Positions 9,601 through 17,164 of a DNA stretch of 64,000 nt are shown in pieces. A program made the position numbers and the translations under genes. Positions within the stretch are counted from its first letter, which is position 1. Each line of letters begins with the position of its first letter. Source of the DNA: Piscibacillus halophilus (GTDB lineage: Bacteria > Bacillota > Bacilli > Bacillales > Alkalibacillaceae); assembly GCF_900110685.1 (NCBI RefSeq), contig NZ_FOES01000009.1, positions 1-64,000 of the forward strand, written 5' to 3'. The notes below the pieces were generated by a model. The model was not told the DNA's origin and ran no database searches. It worked only from the letters and a program-made list of their open reading frames with translations.

Positions 9601-10350
9601 ATGACCAAACATACAGATGGTGAAATAAAGAATCATGATTTTTGGTTCCCTGGTCGTTGTGTTGGAGGATTCTCACTCATATTGGGGCCAGTCTTTCTCT
9701 TTATTGGACAGCTTCTGCGTATAGATTATGATTTTTTCTTTACGAGTCAGCTTGCTGCTTTTCAGGAAGAACCCACCCGAATGGCCATATTGTATGGCTT
9801 TGTTAACGCTGGTCTTATTTGTTTATGGCCAGGCATTCTCACTCTAGTTAGGCTGATTGGAGTAAAGTGTCCTAGGTTGGCTTTATGGGGAGGTATTCTT
9901 ACCATGTTGGGACTCTTTAGCCGTATGTACCATGCCGGGGTGGATAACCTTTCTTATTGGTTGGTCCAATTCCAGGGCTTGGACATTGCAACCAAAGCAG
10001 TAGGTGATTCTTATGCGTATAACTATCAAGGGTTTTATGTCATTTCCACAGTGCTCTTTTCAGTTATGGTAGGATGGTTTGTGCTTGCAGTGGGTGCTTA
10101 TCGATCAGGCACACTAAATCTATTTTATTCGATTTTATTAGGATTGATGGGGATACATTATTCAGGAGTTCTCAAAGGAACTACGTGGAGTTCAATGGCC
10201 ATTATAACTGGCCTTTGTATTGCCCTAATACCACTTGGCTTTAAAGTATTGAAAGACGGACCGATGCCTAGTTTACAGACAGTCATAAAGTGGGTTGTCA
10301 TATTAGCCTTACTTGGCGGGATTTTCTTCTTTATTGGCCAGAATGCGTAA
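9601..10350 (+). CDS. Uncharacterised polytopic membrane protein
   Basis: The product has 249 residues and about seven or eight predicted membrane helices (for example VGGFSLILGPVFLFIGQLL, ILTMLGLFSRMY, GFYVISTVLFSVMVGWFVLA, and a C-terminal VVILALLGGIFFFIG). I do not recognise the family and see no catalytic or binding motif. The start was placed at 9601 because aaaaggag lies just upstream; an earlier in-frame ATG at 9559 has no ribosome-binding site. It stands alone between a terminator and a convergent gene. The codon and base composition look slightly less AT-rich than the flanking gene, which may hint at acquisition, but this is only an impression. Confidence 0.65.
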   Translation: MTKHTDGEIKNHDFWFPGRCVGGFSLILGPVFLFIGQLLRIDYDFFFTSQLAAFQEEPTRMAILYGFVNAGLICLWPGILTLVRLIGVKCPRLALWGGILTMLGLFSRMYHAGVDNLSYWLVQFQGLDIATKAVGDSYAYNYQGFYVISTVLFSVMVGWFVLAVGAYRSGTLNLFYSILLGLMGIHYSGVLKGTTWSSMAIITGLCIALIPLGFKVLKDGPMPSLQTVIKWVVILALLGGIFFFIGQNA

Positions 10351-10457
10351 TTTATATGCCTCACAAGCTTGGATTAGTCTCTTACATTAATAGAATTTCA
10401 GGTCCCCTAGACATAGCATCGGTATTTCAAAACCTAGAAATCTTCCCAGGTATTTGA

Positions 10458-10625
10458 TTTATTATCTATTTTTTAGGTTTTATTCTCTATATCTTGAGGT
10501 TTATTATCTATTTTTCAAAGTTTATTATCTAAACTTCAAATTTTATTATCTAATTTCAAAAACTTATTCTCTATTTTCTAAGATTTATTATCTATTTCAT
10601 ATGATTTATTATCTAAAACATAAAT
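10458..10625. repeat. Array A: eight tandem 21-bp units between convergent genes
   Basis: The core TTTATTATCTA (variants TTTATTCTCTA, CTTATTCTCTA) begins at 10458, 10479, 10500, 10521, 10542, 10563, 10584 and 10605. All seven intervals are exactly 21 bp. The other 10 bp of each unit differ between copies and are AT-rich. The array fills the gap between the membrane protein gene (ends 10350) and a hairpin at 10627. Bases 10351-10457 hold nothing I can recognise. Confidence 0.92.
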
Positions 10626-10626
10626 A

Positions 10627-10657
10627 GAAGCTTTTGCGTTTAAATCGCAAAAGCTTC
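10627..10657. terminator. Hairpin between convergent genes (terminator-like)
   Basis: Perfect 12-bp arms gaagcttttgcg (10627-10638) and cgcaaaagcttc (10646-10657) with a 7-nt loop lie 9 bp beyond the stop of the minus-strand hydrolase gene. The T-run is poor on both strands. The stem is nearly the same as that of the terminator at 19967-20006. Confidence 0.7.
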
Positions 10658-10666
10658 ATTCTTATC

Positions 10667-11209
10667 TTAAGGCAACTGACCCTTAAATTCTGTAATATCA
10701 CATTGGGTTAATCGATGTATGATATGCAAGGCCGCATTATTATAAAACTGTTCTTCAGATGCCATACAATTTTGAGGAACCCACAATGAATAGCCTTCTA
10801 AATAGGCATCCTTAGCTGTAAATAATACACACATATCCCCAGCAATTCCGGTTAAAATTAAATGATCCACATTTAAATCTTCTAATAATAATTTTAGCTG
10901 GGTTCCGTAAAACCCTGAATGTTTTGGCTTAAAAATAAAATATTCATCTTTCTCAGGTCTTAACGTCTCAATCCACTCTTTCCCCATTCCTTCGAGACAA
11001 TAATCAATCAACTGATTGTGGTTTTCTTTCCACATCCCGAAATTATCATTAACATAAATCACAGGAATGTCCTTTTGTTTAGCGGCTCGTATAAGATTTT
11101 TAATCGGTTCAATAATTTCAATTGTGTTTTCATATAAATCTTTTGCACCTTCGAAATCCATGCGATTGATCATGTCTATAATTAATAATGCGGTGTTTTT
11201 CCTATTCAT
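10667..11209 (-). CDS. Isochorismatase-family cysteine hydrolase
   Basis: A 180-residue alpha/beta hydrolase of the isochorismatase/nicotinamidase superfamily. The catalytic triad can be read as Asp in ALLIIDMINRMDF (near residue 12), Lys in FKPKHSGFYGT, and Cys in ILTGIAGDMCVLFTA. The metal-binding DxH...H pattern of true nicotinamidase is not evident. Instead it has VNDNFGMWKENHNQ, as in the uncharacterised bacillary relatives. The gene starts one base after the nadE stop codon, with the ribosome-binding site inside the end of nadE. This coupling suggests a job in NAD or pyridine metabolism, but the substrate remains open. Confidence 0.82.
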   Translation of the reverse strand: MNRKNTALLIIDMINRMDFEGAKDLYENTIEIIEPIKNLIRAAKQKDIPVIYVNDNFGMWKENHNQLIDYCLEGMGKEWIETLRPEKDEYFIFKPKHSGFYGTQLKLLLEDLNVDHLILTGIAGDMCVLFTAKDAYLEGYSLWVPQNCMASEEQFYNNAALHIIHRLTQCDITEFKGQLP

Positions 11210-11210
11210 A

Positions 11211-11957
11211 TTAATCTTCCTTTTTAAAAGGGGCAGGTCCAGGAGCCATTTGGCGTTTATGGCCAGTTTGTTGATGTAAGGCTTGAATCGTGTTTAAAGA
11301 TTCTTGTGGAATATCTTCACCACGCAAATGGGCATCAATGTGTGCATAAGTTACCCCCATCTCGCCTTCATCAGTTTGACCTTCCCATAAATCAGGGCTA
11401 GGCTTCTTAGTTAATATGGCATTGGGAACGCCCAAGTATTCAGCCATTCTATATACTTCTGTTTTAGTTAAATTTCTTAACGGTTCAATATCCGAAGCGC
11501 CATCACCGTGTTTTGTAAAATACCCAGTATAAATTTCCGCTTTATTCCCTGTTCCAACGACTAAATAACCAAAGTTCTGCGCAATCGCGTATAATGTACT
11601 CATTCGAATCCTAGCCATTAAATTAGCTCGTACGATTTGGTCAGTCTCCTTATTCCACCGATCTCCTAGACTTTGTTCAATCACATTCATTTGTTCATTA
11701 AATGTATTCGTTAATTCTATCCCATAATAAGGAAGTTCTAATTTCTTAACTAAATTCAAGGCATCTGGTTGGTCTTCTAGACTTTTCTGAATCGGCATGA
11801 TCACACCCAGTGAATTGTCTGGAAAAGCTTTTTTCATTAAGCTAGCGGCTAACGCCGAATCTATTCCACCGCTGACACCTACGATCACTCCGTTAGCTTC
11901 AGCCTCATTTACGTAATCTCTCATCCAATCCACGAGATAATTGACACGTTCTTCCAC
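11211..11957 (-). CDS. nadE: NH3-dependent NAD+ synthetase
   Basis: Amidates nicotinic acid adenine dinucleotide to NAD+ with ATP and ammonia. The ATP-pyrophosphatase loop is GVSGGIDSALAASL near the N-terminus. Other family segments are GTGNKAEIYTGYFTKHGDG, DIEPLRNLTKTEVY and KKPSPDLWEGQTDEGEMG. There is no glutaminase domain, so free ammonia is the nitrogen source. The frame extends to an ATG at 11990, but a strong ribosome-binding site (aaggaggg) lies inside that extension, 8 bp before a GTG at 11957. The GTG was therefore chosen and gives 248 residues. Usual family length is about 245-275. Translationally coupled to the downstream cysteine hydrolase. Confidence 0.93.
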   Translation of the reverse strand: MEERVNYLVDWMRDYVNEAEANGVIVGVSGGIDSALAASLMKKAFPDNSLGVIMPIQKSLEDQPDALNLVKKLELPYYGIELTNTFNEQMNVIEQSLGDRWNKETDQIVRANLMARIRMSTLYAIAQNFGYLVVGTGNKAEIYTGYFTKHGDGASDIEPLRNLTKTEVYRMAEYLGVPNAILTKKPSPDLWEGQTDEGEMGVTYAHIDAHLRGEDIPQESLNTIQALHQQTGHKRQMAPGPAPFKKED

Positions 11958-12020
11958 AGACAGTCCCTCCTTTTTGGTCTTTATATTCATATACCTTTGA
12001 GAGGGAATTTAAAACATAGT

Positions 12021-12052
12021 AAAAAAAGCACCACCAAAATTGGTGGTGCTTT
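12021..12052 (-). terminator. Terminator of the ArsR-SRPBCC-VOC operon
   Basis: The arms aaagcaccacc and ggtggtgcttt (within 12025-12052) form a near-perfect palindrome followed on the minus strand by a run of seven U. It lies about 10 bp beyond the VOC gene stop codon. Confidence 0.9.
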
Positions 12053-12061
12053 ACCTTGCTC

Positions 12062-12973
12062 TTATGACTCTTGATACACTTCTTTCAATTTGTCTATATC
12101 AAATTTTTTCATCTGAAGAAAAGTTTTTGTTAAGCGTTCCTTTTGTTCACCTTCTGCCTTGGACAACATTTCGCCCATCACCGTTGGCCATACTTGCCAA
12201 GAGACCCCATATGGATCTTTAAGCCATCCACATTGTTCAGCTGATGGATCTGAGCTAAGTTTATCCCAATAGTAATCAATCTCTTCCTGAGTTTCACATT
12301 TTACTAAAAGCGAAATGGCTTCATTAAACTTAAAATCATGTTCTTGTGCGCTGTCCATTCCCACAAACCATTGATTTTCTAGCATATAATCGGTAAACAT
12401 AATCGTTCCCTCTTCATCAGGCTCCATACCTTTAGGATAGCGATAAAGCATTCCCCTCTTTGAGCCATTAAACACTGAAAGATAATAGTCGCTAGCTTCT
12501 TCTGCTTTTCCAGCCAAATCTTGAACAAACATCATGGATGGTATGATAATAGGCCGTTCTTCTCCTTCAGGATTAGTCAAAATTAATTGCCACGATAGTC
12601 CGTATTTATCCTGAATCCATCCATAAAGTTTACTAAAAGGATATTCTTGTAGTTCCATAAGTGGAGTTCCACCTTCAGCGAGCTGTTCCCAAAGCGTCTT
12701 TAAGTTTTCCCTCGCATTTGCATCTTTAGATGGGTCAAAATTAACCATAAACGAAATTAAAGGGTTAAATTTAAAATTTGGTCCACCGTTGATCGCCATA
12801 AAAGAAAACCCTGCTAGGCTAAATGACACAATGTCACTATCTCCAGATGGTGTATCGTTTACAGTTGAGAGATTAGTAATCTCCGAATCAGGAAAAATAC
12901 TCGTATAGAACTCAGCTGCTTCCTTTGCTTGATAATCAAACCATAAATGTGGAACAATTTTTTGATTGGACAT
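12062..12973 (-). CDS. VOC-superfamily protein (PhnB / 3-demethylubiquinone-9 methyltransferase-like)
   Basis: The 303-residue product contains two copies of the glyoxalase/bleomycin-resistance fold. The first begins IVPHLWFDYQAKEAAEFYTS and ends PYGLSWQ-like (YGLSWQLILTNPEGE). The second contains AGKAEEASDYYLSVFNGSKR and ends DPYGVSWQVWPTVM. This matches the PhnB-like family. The metal and substrate specificity are unknown. It is the last gene of an operon with an ArsR regulator and an SRPBCC protein, a trio common in soil bacilli. Both partners are often ligand-binding or modifying proteins, so a role in handling a small toxic or signalling compound is possible but unproved. Confidence 0.8.
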   Translation of the reverse strand: MSNQKIVPHLWFDYQAKEAAEFYTSIFPDSEITNLSTVNDTPSGDSDIVSFSLAGFSFMAINGGPNFKFNPLISFMVNFDPSKDANARENLKTLWEQLAEGGTPLMELQEYPFSKLYGWIQDKYGLSWQLILTNPEGEERPIIIPSMMFVQDLAGKAEEASDYYLSVFNGSKRGMLYRYPKGMEPDEEGTIMFTDYMLENQWFVGMDSAQEHDFKFNEAISLLVKCETQEEIDYYWDKLSSDPSAEQCGWLKDPYGVSWQVWPTVMGEMLSKAEGEQKERLTKTFLQMKKFDIDKLKEVYQES

Positions 12974-12994
12974 TAGCCACGCCCTCCTAAAACA

Positions 12995-13510
12995 TTATTT
13001 AACTTTCGTAAGATGTTCTTCAAGGCGATCCCAAGTTTGGGCGATACCTTCAAGCATACCCATATCTATGACCGTATTAAGCGCTTCTGCAGATGCATAC
13101 TCAACGCGATTAACAAGTTGCGTTTCGTCACCTAAATCAATAAATTCAACTACAATTTCTGATGCTGGCATTTCCTCATTAATATTTCCATCCGCATCCG
13201 CAAAATAATCTGTATATGCAATCATTTCTGGCTCTATGATGTCCTTGTAAATGGCTTTACCGCAAGATTCCATGCCGTAGTATTCACCTTGGTTTTGATC
13301 AACACACTTCATACAATAACTCCACGTCCCACCTGGTCGAAAATCAATCTCGCAAAACGGTAATTCCCAGCCCACAGGTCCCCACCAATGCTTAAGGTGT
13401 TCAGGCTCTTTAAACATTTTAAATACAAGATTACGAGGTGCATTAAAAGTACGCTCGAGAATTAATACTCGATCACCGTCTACTCTTGAACTTACATCTT
13501 GAATTGACAT
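12995..13510 (-). CDS. SRPBCC-family (AHSA1-like) protein
   Basis: A 171-residue START/Bet v1-like protein of the AHSA1 group. The diagnostic opening LILERTFNAPRNLVFKMFKEPEHLKHWWGP is visible near residue 15 onward, with FRPGGTWSYCM in the middle and a C-terminal helix with WDRLEEHL. These proteins have a deep hydrophobic pocket and usually no catalysis. It lies 21 bp after arsR and 21 bp before the VOC gene, with good ribosome-binding sites, so the three are co-transcribed. The ligand is unknown. Confidence 0.85.
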   Translation of the reverse strand: MSIQDVSSRVDGDRVLILERTFNAPRNLVFKMFKEPEHLKHWWGPVGWELPFCEIDFRPGGTWSYCMKCVDQNQGEYYGMESCGKAIYKDIIEPEMIAYTDYFADADGNINEEMPASEIVVEFIDLGDETQLVNRVEYASAEALNTVIDMGMLEGIAQTWDRLEEHLTKVK

Positions 13511-13531
13511 TATAACGCCTCCATAAATAAT

Positions 13532-13858
13532 TTAATTCAAGGGTTTTTTCCCTTGTAATACATCTAGATAATCATCCAATCGATCCATACGTGCTTCCCA
13601 CATCTTGCGGTAAGAGTCAAGCCAGCGATCTATTTCCTGAAACGATTCTGCTTTTAATTTATAAATTCGACGATTAGCCTCAGGCTGAACCTCAACAAGC
13701 CCCGCTTCATTTAATACTTTAAGATGCTTTGAAGTTTGAGGTTGATTGAGCTCAAGTTTTTCTGCGATTTCTCCTACTGATTGAGGTTGTGTTAACAGTA
13801 AATCAATAATGTCTAATCGATTAGAATCTGCTAGTGCACTAAATGTTTGTTCATTCAT
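13532..13858 (-). CDS. ArsR-family transcriptional regulator
   Basis: A 108-residue winged-helix repressor. The helix-turn-helix is the stretch SVGEIAEKLELNQPQTSKHL, followed by the wing (NRRIYKLKAE). No CxC metal site of the arsenic or cadmium sensors is present, so it probably does not sense thiophilic metals. This agrees with the subfamily that pairs with SRPBCC proteins. It heads the operon and probably represses its own promoter (13972-14001), which has repeated GGAATATT sequences. Confidence 0.88.
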   Translation of the reverse strand: MNEQTFSALADSNRLDIIDLLLTQPQSVGEIAEKLELNQPQTSKHLKVLNEAGLVEVQPEANRRIYKLKAESFQEIDRWLDSYRKMWEARMDRLDDYLDVLQGKKPLN

Positions 13859-13971
13859 GTTGATCAGCTCCTACCCAATGTTTTAACATCCGACTTTTCA
13901 ACGTTCACTCACCACTATATTGGCCACCTCCAAATCATTGGATACTAAAGTGAGTTCTAGTTGTTAATTTA

Positions 13972-14001
13972 ATTATTCCATAATAGGAATATTCTTGTCA
14001 A
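13972..14001 (-). promoter_or_regulatory. Promoter and likely operator of the arsR operon
   Basis: On the minus strand TTGACA (13996-14001) and AATAAT (13972-13977) are 18 bp apart. On the + strand the sequence GGAATATT occurs twice, at about 13986 and 14002, as a direct repeat over the spacer and -35 box, which would suit ArsR binding. The leader to the start codon is about 110 nt with no clear structure. Confidence 0.55.
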
Positions 14002-14096
14002 GGAATATTTATATTTTTTACACAATCTTCAGATGATTTTCTTCTAATATCCGATCAAACACTTAATTATTAAGGTACGAGGGCACCTAAAATAAA

Positions 14097-14150
14097 AATC
14101 TAAACTAGTTAGTAAAAGCCGTACACTCTTCTACTTACACAGTTTAGATT
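14097..14150. repeat. Inverted repeat of unknown role
   Basis: The arms aatctaaact (14097-14106) and agtttagatt (14141-14150) are perfect complements. A second, imperfect pairing (gtaaaag with cttctac) can form inside. There is no T-run. It lies between the arsR promoter and the terminator of the tRNA gene. It could be a second end structure for the tRNA transcript or the trace of a small RNA. Confidence 0.4.
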
Positions 14151-14188
14151 ACACTTAAATACATTATGTCTTTATGAATTGCATAGTA

Positions 14189-14234
14189 CAAAAAATAACC
14201 TCAATTCCTTTACTTATAAGGGATTGAGGTTATT
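14189..14234 (-). terminator. Terminator of the tRNA-Arg gene
   Basis: The arms aataacctcaattcc (from 14194) and gggattgaggttatt (14220-14234) form a stem with one bulge, followed on the minus strand by six U. It lies 30 bp beyond the tRNA 3' end. Confidence 0.85.
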
Positions 14235-14263
14235 AAATCACTGATCAAGCAAATTTTTTAAAA

Positions 14264-14335
14264 CGCCCTCGGAGGGAATCGAACCCCCATCGTGAGAACC
14301 GGAATCTCATGTGTTATCCGTTACACCACGAGGGC
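14264..14335 (-). tRNA. tRNA-Arg, anticodon CCG
   Basis: The minus strand folds as a 72-nt tRNA. The acceptor stem is GCCCTCG with CGAGGGC, the anticodon stem TGAGA/TCTCA encloses the loop TTCCGGT, and the T arm has GGTTCGATTCC. The anticodon CCG reads the arginine codon CGG. The CCA end is not encoded. In B. subtilis a single tRNA-Arg gene also lies close to clpP. The gene has its own terminator. Confidence 0.95.
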
Positions 14336-14478
14336 ATAATCATAGTTAAAATGCATTTGTAATTATACTTCTAGTTCCGATATAATTCAAGCATACTTTT
14401 TCGTAAAATAAAATATGGTACGTTTATTTCCTATTTTATATGGGAAGATTGTTGGTGTATGTCTTCGGATTTATTTTG

Positions 14479-14495
14479 TTTGACCTTTATTGACC
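14479..14495 (+). promoter_or_regulatory. CtsR operator
   Basis: TTTGACC (14479-14485) and ATTGACC (14489-14495) are spaced by 3 bp. On the opposite strand this is GGTCAAT-AAA-GGTCAAA, the tandem heptamer recognised by the heat-shock repressor CtsR. It overlaps the -35 box of the clpP promoter, so clpP should be induced by heat and protein stress. Confidence 0.85.
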
Positions 14496-14508
14496 AAAAG
14501 GGTAAGAT
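14480..14508 (+). promoter_or_regulatory. Sigma-A promoter of clpP
   Basis: TTGACC (14480-14485), a 17-bp spacer and TAAGAT (14503-14508). The predicted transcript would start near 14515, about 37 nt before the ATG. The -35 box and spacer are covered by the CtsR operator. Confidence 0.7.
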
Positions 14509-14551
14509 AAAAGTGTAGAAATTATTGAGCTTGAAAAAGGAGGAAATGAGA

Positions 14552-15130
14552 ATGAATTTGATTCCTACAGTTATTGAACAAACTAACCGCGGTGAACGTG
14601 CTTATGATATTTACTCTCGCTTACTGAAGGACCGCATTATCATGCTTGGAGGTCCAGTCGATGACAACATTGCGAACTCAATCGTTGCTCAAATGTTATT
14701 CTTAGCAGCTGAAGATCCAGACAAGGATATTTCGTTATACATTAACTCTCCTGGTGGTTCCATCACAGCTGGTATGGCCATCTATGATACGATGCAATTT
14801 ATTAAGCCTCACGTATCTACAATCTGTGTCGGTATGGCTGCTTCAATGGGTGCCTTCTTACTAGCAGCAGGTGAACCTGGAAAGCGTTATGGTCTACCAA
14901 ACAGTGAAGTCATGATTCACCAACCATTAGGTGGTACACAAGGTCAGGCTTCTGACATCCAAATTCATGCAAAGCGTATTGTTGAAATGCGTGAAAAGAT
15001 TAACCAAATTCTTTCTGAACGTACAGGTCAGCCATATGAAGTGATTGAACGCGATACAGATCGTGACAACTTCATGTCTGCAGAAAAAGCAAAAGAATAT
15101 GGTTTAATTGATGAAGTAATGAAAAAATAA
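14552..15130 (+). CDS. clpP: ATP-dependent Clp protease proteolytic subunit
   Basis: Forms the tetradecameric barrel that works with ClpX, ClpC or ClpE in protein quality control and regulated proteolysis. The 192-residue product starts [20 protein letters not shown]. The catalytic triad is complete: Ser98 in [14 protein letters not shown], His123 in [10 protein letters not shown], and Asp172 in the DTDRDNFMS segment. The start at 14552 was chosen for the ribosome-binding site aaaggagg and agreement with family N-termini; an in-frame TTG at 14525 is upstream of that site. Control by CtsR is indicated by the operator at 14479-14495. Monocistronic, ending in a strong terminator. Confidence 0.98.
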   Translation: MNLIPTVIEQTNRGERAYDIYSRLLKDRIIMLGGPVDDNIANSIVAQMLFLAAEDPDKDISLYINSPGGSITAGMAIYDTMQFIKPHVSTICVGMAASMGAFLLAAGEPGKRYGLPNSEVMIHQPLGGTQGQASDIQIHAKRIVEMREKINQILSERTGQPYEVIERDTDRDNFMSAEKAKEYGLIDEVMKK

Positions 15131-15134
15131 GGAT

Positions 15135-15166
15135 AAGACCCGCGAGCGATCGCGGGTCTTTTTTAC
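15135..15166 (+). terminator. Terminator of clpP
   Basis: Perfect 11-bp arms aagacccgcga (15135-15145) and tcgcgggtctt (15150-15160) with a 4-nt loop and a T6 run. It lies 4 bp after the stop codon. Confidence 0.95.
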
Positions 15167-15173
15167 ATACAAT

Positions 15174-15288
15174 GTCTCATAAATTTATTTCAAAGTCCCA
15201 TAAATTTTAATTTTTAATCGTTTTCGACAAAATTTTGTCCCATAATTTCAGAGAAACGTCCCATAAAGTAGGAATCGTGTCTCATAAA
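15174..15288. repeat. Array B: 21-bp units between clpP and panF
   Basis: GTCTCATAAA or GTCCCATAAA begins at 15174, 15195, 15258 and 15279, and GTCCCATAAT at 15237. All lie on one 21-bp register; the slot at 15216 is occupied by an unrelated 21-bp sequence. The other 11 bp of each unit are not conserved. The last core ends 2 bp before the panF stop codon. Read on the minus strand the core is TTTATGRGAC, the same as in array C. Confidence 0.92.
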
Positions 15289-15290
15289 AT

Positions 15291-16736
15291 TCACGTACCC
15301 AACTCAACTTTTCTTTTAAAGAGCAAACTCATTACGACAAACACGATTAAGGAGAAAAAGACGGGTAATGTGACGGTATGAACGCCTAATAGATTCCCAA
15401 AGGCTTCATTGTAAAAATGAATGCCAATATAGGAGACAATCCCCGTTACCATAGAAGCAATCGCTCCGTATTTGTTCCCATCCTGCCAATAAAGACCCAA
15501 AACGACTGGCCAGATAAATGCCGCTTCAAGTCCACCAAATGCAAATAAGTTTAAGAAAATAATAAAGTCGGGTGGCTGAATGGCTAATAGAAAAACAATG
15601 ATACCAATGACAGCTGTTACGCTAAAACTGACTTTTTCTACGTGACGTCTTGTGGCAGTTGGCTTGATGTAGTTAATGTAAACATCTTTGACGACTGATG
15701 AACTGACTAATAATAGTAATGAATCCACTGTCGACATGATCGCTGCGAGTGGTGCGGCTAAAACGATCCCTGCTAGCCAGCCTGGCAAGACTTCTAAAGC
15801 AATCAGTGGAATGACTTGATCAGGGACATCAATTCCTGGTAATACAGGTCGAGCGAACACTCCAATTAAATGCATGTTTAACATGATAAACCCAACAACA
15901 ATGGTTCCAATGATAAGGGCTCTATGCATGGAACGTGAATCTTTATACGACATCGCACGGACGGCGACTTGTGGTAAACCAATGACTCCTACGCCAACCA
16001 AAATCCAAAATGAGGATACATAAAGCGCTGATAAGTTTCCATCTGGGCCATATGGTGTCACTAAATTAGGGTTTTCAGTGGTAAGGTCATTCATGATTTG
16101 TTCAATTCCCCCGCCAGCAACGATGACCCCGATGAGTAGAAGCAAGGTTCCAAAAAACATAACCACACCTTGAAGCGTATCGGTAATCGAAACCGCTCTA
16201 AACCCACCGATGACGACGTAAATCAAAACCGCTACAGCAAATATAAACAAAGCGCCAATATAACTTAACCCTGTAATGGATTGGATTAAGTAAGCGCCTC
16301 CAATCCATTGAGCAGCCATAGCTGAAAATAAAAAGAGGATGATACTAATAGCCGCTAAAATCACAACCGTTTTACTTTCGTATCGGCCTTTTAAAAAGTC
16401 CGTTAATGTCACGGCATTATATCGTCTCGTCATGATGGCGAATTTTTTACCTAATATGAGTAACACAAAGTAACCTGTTGCAACCTGAGTCATGGCTAAT
16501 AACACCCAACCAAGACCAATATCATATGCCGCACCAGGACCTCCTAAGAAGCTAGATGCACTTCCGTAAGTTGCGACCATCGTCATCGCCAGCACAAGGC
16601 CACCTAACTCACGACTTCCGACAAAATAATCACTTAAGAATGATTTCGACTGCTTTAATTTTTTATTAGACCAAATTCCAATAAGAAAAATGGTGACTAG
16701 AAATAATAATAAAGGTACTAATACATCCCAATTCAT
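15291..16736 (-). CDS. panF: Sodium/pantothenate symporter
   Basis: A 481-residue member of the sodium:solute symporter family with about 13 membrane helices. Family segments include YFVGSRELGGLVLAMTMVATYGSASSFLGG in the first helices (only part of the pattern is quoted), WVLLAMTQVATGYF, and LAAPLAAIMSTVDSLLLLVSS, which carries the sodium-site residues. Length equals that of E. coli PanF (about 483). Assignment to pantothenate rests on the adjoining yhdT-like gene, which overlaps it by 4 bp (ATGA), as in the enteric yhdT-panF pair. It would import vitamin B5 with Na+. No hairpin separates its stop codon from array B. Confidence 0.85.
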   Translation of the reverse strand: MNWDVLVPLLLFLVTIFLIGIWSNKKLKQSKSFLSDYFVGSRELGGLVLAMTMVATYGSASSFLGGPGAAYDIGLGWVLLAMTQVATGYFVLLILGKKFAIMTRRYNAVTLTDFLKGRYESKTVVILAAISIILFLFSAMAAQWIGGAYLIQSITGLSYIGALFIFAVAVLIYVVIGGFRAVSITDTLQGVVMFFGTLLLLIGVIVAGGGIEQIMNDLTTENPNLVTPYGPDGNLSALYVSSFWILVGVGVIGLPQVAVRAMSYKDSRSMHRALIIGTIVVGFIMLNMHLIGVFARPVLPGIDVPDQVIPLIALEVLPGWLAGIVLAAPLAAIMSTVDSLLLLVSSSVVKDVYINYIKPTATRRHVEKVSFSVTAVIGIIVFLLAIQPPDFIIFLNLFAFGGLEAAFIWPVVLGLYWQDGNKYGAIASMVTGIVSYIGIHFYNEAFGNLLGVHTVTLPVFFSLIVFVVMSLLFKRKVELGT

Positions 16737-17005
16737 TCAGAGTGCTCCTCCTCTCGATCATCAAGAGGAAGATCTGTCAGTAGAAATTTCACGGTTAGAA
16801 TCACTAAAGAAACCATGACAAGGAAGCCGATGATACAGCTCCAGAAAAACCAAGCTGGAAAACCAAAAATATATGTATAATCTTCAGGTGCTTTTTGACC
16901 TAAACCATACGCAAAGCCATACCACCACAAAAAATTGATTAAAGCGAGTACGACACCCATGAGCGCTTCACGATGCGATATGCGAAAGCGCCAATCCTTG
17001 TTCAT
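16733..17005 (-). CDS. yhdT: YhdT-family small membrane protein (DUF997)
   Basis: A 90-residue protein with two membrane helices (about residues 13-36 and 46-72). The sequence FRISHREALMGVVLALINFL, followed by WWYGFAYGLG and a FGFPAWFFWSCI segment, fits the DUF997/YhdT family, which accompanies PanF. The acidic C-terminus (PLDDREEEHSE) faces the cytoplasm. It overlaps panF by 4 bp and is translationally coupled to it. Its role is not established; a subunit or assembly factor for the symporter is plausible. Confidence 0.85.
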   Translation of the reverse strand: MNKDWRFRISHREALMGVVLALINFLWWYGFAYGLGQKAPEDYTYIFGFPAWFFWSCIIGFLVMVSLVILTVKFLLTDLPLDDREEEHSE

Positions 17006-17164
17006 AAAAATCCCTCCTGTGTACTGGTTCCATTATATCACGGATTCGAAGCTTTGAAGTATAAGGTTTCGCTCGAGTGATGAATGTGTAGTACAATGCG
17101 AATAGACCGTTCAACTGTAAATAAAGGAATTATAAATACACTCTCAAATCGAAAGGAGTACACC

